From contig OW051497.1 of NCBI GenBank assembly GCA_932521035.1, positions 496,001-560,000 of the forward strand: a DNA stretch of 64,000 nt, in the 5' to 3' direction. This DNA is from Oscheius dolichura. Its lineage: Eukaryota > Nematoda > Chromadorea > Rhabditida > Rhabditidae. A model generated the notes under the pieces. The model saw only the letters and a program-made list of their open reading frames with translations. It did not search any database and was not told the origin of the DNA. Position numbers and translations under genes: made by a program. Positions 60,518 to 64,000 of the stretch are shown here, in pieces; position 1 is the first letter of the stretch, and each line of letters starts with the position of its first letter.

Positions 60518-61863
60518 TTAATTGCATCCTTTCTCTCCGTAATCGCTTACATCCACGTTGAAATAATGAAGGTGGTCGTCGATGGAAGTGGTGACCAACA
60601 GGCCGTCGCTGCACTTTCCATCCTCATCATCTAAAAAACTTCTTCCTTCTCTGTTTAAAAAGACCACGTAAAAGATCTCCTAAGGATCTTAAGTTCATTG
60701 ATCTCAAACCGATTGTACTCTTTTGCATCTCTGTACTTTGGCAGGAAGTAAATTTTTGCAAGATAAAGATCGGAGGGTCAATTATAGGCTTTTTGCTAAT
60801 AATTCTGGGATGCCTTTTATTATAAGCAAGTGAATACGTAACAAGAGTCTACCTTGGCATACTGTAACATCAGCAGGCTGCATCTTCTCCTTGTAGAAGG
60901 CTTCAAACTTGTGGTGGTAATAGCCTTCGAAGTCTTCATTCGGGACATGGACAACCATATCCCTCCAGTGTGTAACTCGGAAGACATAGTCCATCTGGAA
61001 AATGGCGATAGAATACAGTTATTGATGGATGCAAACCTGCCCGTCGTGAGCATGAGCGAAGTCCTTGTTTCCTGTCCTGGGCTGGCCGAAGGTGACCAAC
61101 TTGACATCAGTACTGGGGACGACTCCAGAAGCGACGATGTAGGAAGCAGCGAGGGAGGCCATAGCTCCTCCGAGAGAGTGTCCAGTCACCCAAACCTCGT
61201 ACGTAGGATTAGCGTTTCTCAACTTGAGGAAGTCGTCCTTCATTCCTTGATTCCACAAGGTAGTGAAAGCATCTCCGAAGTACTTCGAGACCTTTCCTCC
61301 AGCAATCCAGGCCATCTGAATTGCTATCTACGATGACGTGTCTTCGATTCGTACCTGGCTACCGAAGACACTCTTATCAGCCTCCATGACGAGTTGCAAA
61401 AAGCCCTGGGTACCTCTATAATCAGGGAGTTAGGTTGATGAATCAGGGGCGATACGAGATAAGAGAGTAATGCTCACCTGAAGCTGATGACAATAGCTTT
61501 CTGGGATGGGATAACCCCGGTGTATCCGGAGCAGATGTCGTTGTTGAACAAGTCACACTTGGCGTTTATTTGGCGGGACAGCTAAAATTTGAACATATTT
61601 CTGTCTAGGAAAGGATACGTAGCAAAATTCTTAGACAGCACCAATTATTTTGGCAAGCAGAATCCCCCGGTCAATTTTGAGGACCTTTCCTACTTTTATC
61701 AGTGACTGACCTTTCCATCTCCGAAGACCTTAGTCAAACACAATTGAGGATTTCCATAAGCAGCAGCAGAGAGAGGAAGGAACTGGCTTCGAGCAACGGT
61801 GTCCGAGTAAGTTGCAGCCGAAAAAACCAAGGGCAGGAGGCCGAGTAGGAGGAAGGAGAGCAT
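60518..61863 (-). CDS. Secreted class 3 lipase
   Basis: Six exons: 61863-61711, 61581-61478, 61415-61355, 61315-61037, 60994-60853 and 60630-60518; phases agree, 283 aa, typical for nematode class 3 lipases. Signal peptide MLSFLLLGLLPLVFSAATYS. Then SAAAYGNPQLC, the strand before the oxyanion hole KAIVISFRGTQGF, the nucleophile elbow VTGHSLGGAMASLAA, FGQPRTGNKDFA, catalytic Asp in THWRDMVVHVP, and His in GYYHHKFEAFY. Cysteines in NAKCDLFNNDICSGY and near the end suit disulfides in an extracellular enzyme that hydrolyses acylglycerols. Chosen ATG begins the signal peptide; an in-frame upstream extension has no ATG. Minus-strand AATAAA at about 60506-60511. It sits between two multi-pass membrane genes on the same strand. 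Confidence 0.95.
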
Positions 61864-62124
61864 ACCTCGAGACTGATAACTTCCGTAGAAAAGTCGCTTT
61901 ATCAAGGAGACGGGAATTACTTTATCAGCTAGGCCAAAAACGATGCTTCACTGAGTAGAGAGCGTCCTGTTCACTACTTAGCGTCATTTTCTCTGACCAC
62001 AAGGTCGTACTGAAGCTTTATCAACGTTTATCGAAGGTGAATCACTAGGAAAGCATCATATCTCCCATGTGTCCATGCTGTACACCAGAAATAACAGGAA
62101 GCTTTATTGTGCTTGATCGCTAGA

Positions 62125-63356
62125 TCACTCAATAGGTGCTGGGCCAGAATTGGCCGTCTTTGGATGATGAACTCCCTTGAAAGGAGCCAGAATATTTTCT
62201 CCATGTGGTAGAACCATAATAAGGTTGGTTGCAGGATATCGTACTGGAACAGTGGAGACTTTACACGGGTCGCCCACTAAGGTTGAGTACGGCTTGCTCC
62301 CTCTGACGGGGGCGAGGCCAAGGACTTTAGGATTCCCTCGAGGTTGGACTTAAAAATAGTTGAAAAAGGTTCCTCTAGTTCCCTACCAACGAATTTAGGA
62401 GGTAGAGGTGGAGGTTTGTAGGAAATTTGCCCATAGCCGATGATTACCAGAGATAGTAGAGGTACAGCCGAGGTATAGGACTAAAAACGTTAAACACGGC
62501 TTTGATAAAGCTTACCATTTCCTTTGGGATGAGGTGAAAAGTGCAGAAGATCTTGATAACTTCCAATACGACCACCACGAAACAGATAACAATGACCAAT
62601 CCGAACAGTCGGATGGGATACGCCTTATTCCTTATTGCGCCAACGTTGCAAGCAAAGAAGATGGTTAGAATCGCTCCGAAGATGGATAAAACAGAGCCTG
62701 TCTGAAAATATACCCCAAAATTTATAGTTGAAAGAAACTTACGAGTTTTAGAGGACTGAACGATAGTAGATCGAAGTAATATTCAGTTGAGACAAAGATA
62801 ACTCCAAGGGATGCTCCCACAGCCATAACTAGCATATTCTTTCGCATTATACCAAAGCTGGCGATGTTTTCCTTCTTCAGAAATCTCTTATTCTCAAGGA
62901 AGAGCTGACCAATTCCTATGAACTAAATATATGGTACAATGCTCGAAATATTTGAAACATACCGCGTTAGCAAGGTTAGTAGCTCCCATGAACTGAAGGA
63001 ATTCTGATCCAAGCTCACACCAACGATTGATTGGCTGTTCCAGTTCCAGAGCATTGCTCACAAGAGGAGGAATGATTGACAGAAGGTTGAATAGTGAATA
63101 CAGGATGCAGACGAACATAACGGAGCGGATTATACTTTGAGGTGCAGCTCTGGGAATCCACTTCCATACAATGTTCACCTTAAAATGCGCCCCTTTCTTT
63201 TTGAAACAGTATCCCAACCTGGTCGTTGTATTTCCGATAGATATAAATCAGGCAAGGTGCCGACACAGCACCGGTCACTGCTCCACTAATTAGCCCGGCC
63301 ATATCCAAATAAATAGTTGTTGTTGGTATAATCGTAACTCCCGATTCGAGATTCAT
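62125..63356 (-). CDS. Seven-transmembrane protein, 345 aa, unrecognised family
   Basis: Six exons: 63356-63219, 63178-62963, 62922-62743, 62701-62516, 62480-62387 and 62348-62125; all phases agree. Seven hydrophobic segments can be read: about 15-40 (YLDMAGLISGAVTGAVSAPC), 65-90 (SVMFVCILYSLFNLLSIIPP), 108-128 (FMGATNLANAFIGIGQLFL), 145-166 (NMLVMAVGASLGVIFVSTEY), 179-200 (GSVLSIFGAILTIFFACNVG), 208-230 (LFGLVIVICFVVVVLEVIKI) and 241-257 (YTSAVPLLSLVIIGYGQI). A Pro-rich cytoplasmic-type tail follows (PPPLPPKF; HGENILAPFKG). A nematode serpentine chemoreceptor is possible, but no family motif is recognised. GGTTTTAG precedes the ATG (trans-splice candidate). Exons 2 and 6 use AAG acceptors. 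Minus-strand AATAAA near 62104 ends it. Confidence 0.72.
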
Positions 63357-63359
63357 CAC

Positions 63360-64000
63360 ATATCTAAAACCTAGCTAGCAGGAAAATAAAAAAGACGAAG
63401 AGAGGCGGATTACAGTAGAATGACAAAGAAGTGAGCGGTCGTTCTGTAGATCATGCGACTGCTTCCTAATTGTTTCAAATAACTAGGGGGAAAGGGAACG
63501 CCCCCAAAAGTAGAGGTTGTTTACTGTGTCTGCTGAATTCTAAAAAGGTACGGTATAGATCTAGACCTCCGACGTTGAGCAGACTGAAGACAACCACTTC
63601 CGCTGATTGCCACAAGGTCGCTAATTGTACACTACCGTATATGTGCAACATTCTAGGAACGTTGTTAGGAGAGGCTTGTAATTAAACTACAAATACAGAG
63701 CATAACTTGTACGGCAGTTTCAATTGTACCAGGGAGAAGCAAAGGATCAGTTTGGGACTAAGGAATTTTTAAGACCATGACGGAACTTGCTCACTTCATA
63801 GCTTGCTGGAGCCGCCTCAGGAAAGGTTGAAACGTGCGAAAATGAGCTCGTCTCATCCAGTGGAAGAGATAGACACCATATTCAGGAGCTTTCGATGCTA
63901 TTTGAACTCTGTACATGTTTCAATATCGTTGTTTGGTCAACATTATATCTCTTTCTTTTTCACCTTTGCTTTATATTCACAATATTTTAGGTAGATGTCT
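63360..64000. other. Right edge, no gene recognised
   Basis: Short unrelated frames only. Earlier exons of the seven-TM gene could lie here, but no in-phase candidate was found. Confidence 0.4.

Noticed and set aside
1-64000. CRISPR arrays, bacterial operons, rRNA genes, viral or retroviral genes
   Set aside because: None seen. Gene structure is nematode throughout, and there is no sign of bacterial contamination or of polymerase, integrase or capsid motifs.

Overview
The window is nuclear DNA from a nematode. The best evidence is a RAB-27/AEX-6 gene starting [11 protein letters not shown], a G12-class G-alpha gene (gpa-12 type), an F-box gene, a secreted protein with a nematode-type Cys domain, a ZP membrane protein, and the gene style: introns of about 35-60 bases with TTTTCAG-type acceptors, and acceptor-like sites just before several start codons that suit spliced-leader trans-splicing. 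I cannot name the species. All joins below were made by hand from open frames, splice signals and phase; no transcript or database was available.

Layout. 1-111: tail of an unidentified + strand gene. 927-2565: rab-27. 2.9-7.7 kb: mostly non-coding, with two small spliced transcript candidates. 9.7-12.1 kb (-): heat-inducible hsp70 with a perfect five-unit heat-shock element. 12.2-17.4 kb: no gene seen. 17.4-20.5 kb (-): F-box gene, with possible 5' exons up to 21.2 kb. 23.0-25.9 kb: SLC26 anion transporter. 26.4-28.2 kb: a secreted Cys-domain protein and a partly resolved beta-rich protein, between two copies of a decayed repeat, the second beside a TTAA-flanked inverted-repeat element. 29-35 kb: gene-poor, with a 38-base poly-G run. 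35.3-37.3 kb: secreted class 2 (EstA/LipB-like) lipase. 39-40 kb: weak candidate gene. 42.4-44.3 kb: gpa-12. 45.3-47.9 kb: ZP/transmembrane protein. 48.6-49.1 kb: inverted-repeat element carrying a tRNA-like Pol III promoter. 49.6-51.5 kb: claudin-like four-TM protein. 52.5-53.4 kb: two copies of a tRNA-like repeat. 53.6-55.4 kb (-): membrane-protein exons with unresolved joins. 55.7-56.2 kb: element with perfect 116-base terminal inverted repeats. 56.3-63.4 kb: six minus-strand genes in a row (102 aa, 101 aa, small Cys protein, 367 aa multi-pass protein, secreted class 3 lipase, 345 aa seven-TM protein).

How they fit. rab-27 (dense-core vesicle release), gpa-12 (G12/13 signalling), SLC26 (anion transport) and hsp70 are ordinary conserved genes. 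The accessory interest lies in the same-strand 56-63 kb array, where a secreted lipase sits between multi-pass membrane proteins of unknown family; in three unrelated non-autonomous elements, two of them with Pol III-like boxes; and in the repeated use of AAG instead of YAG at 3' splice sites (about 9 of about 70 introns).
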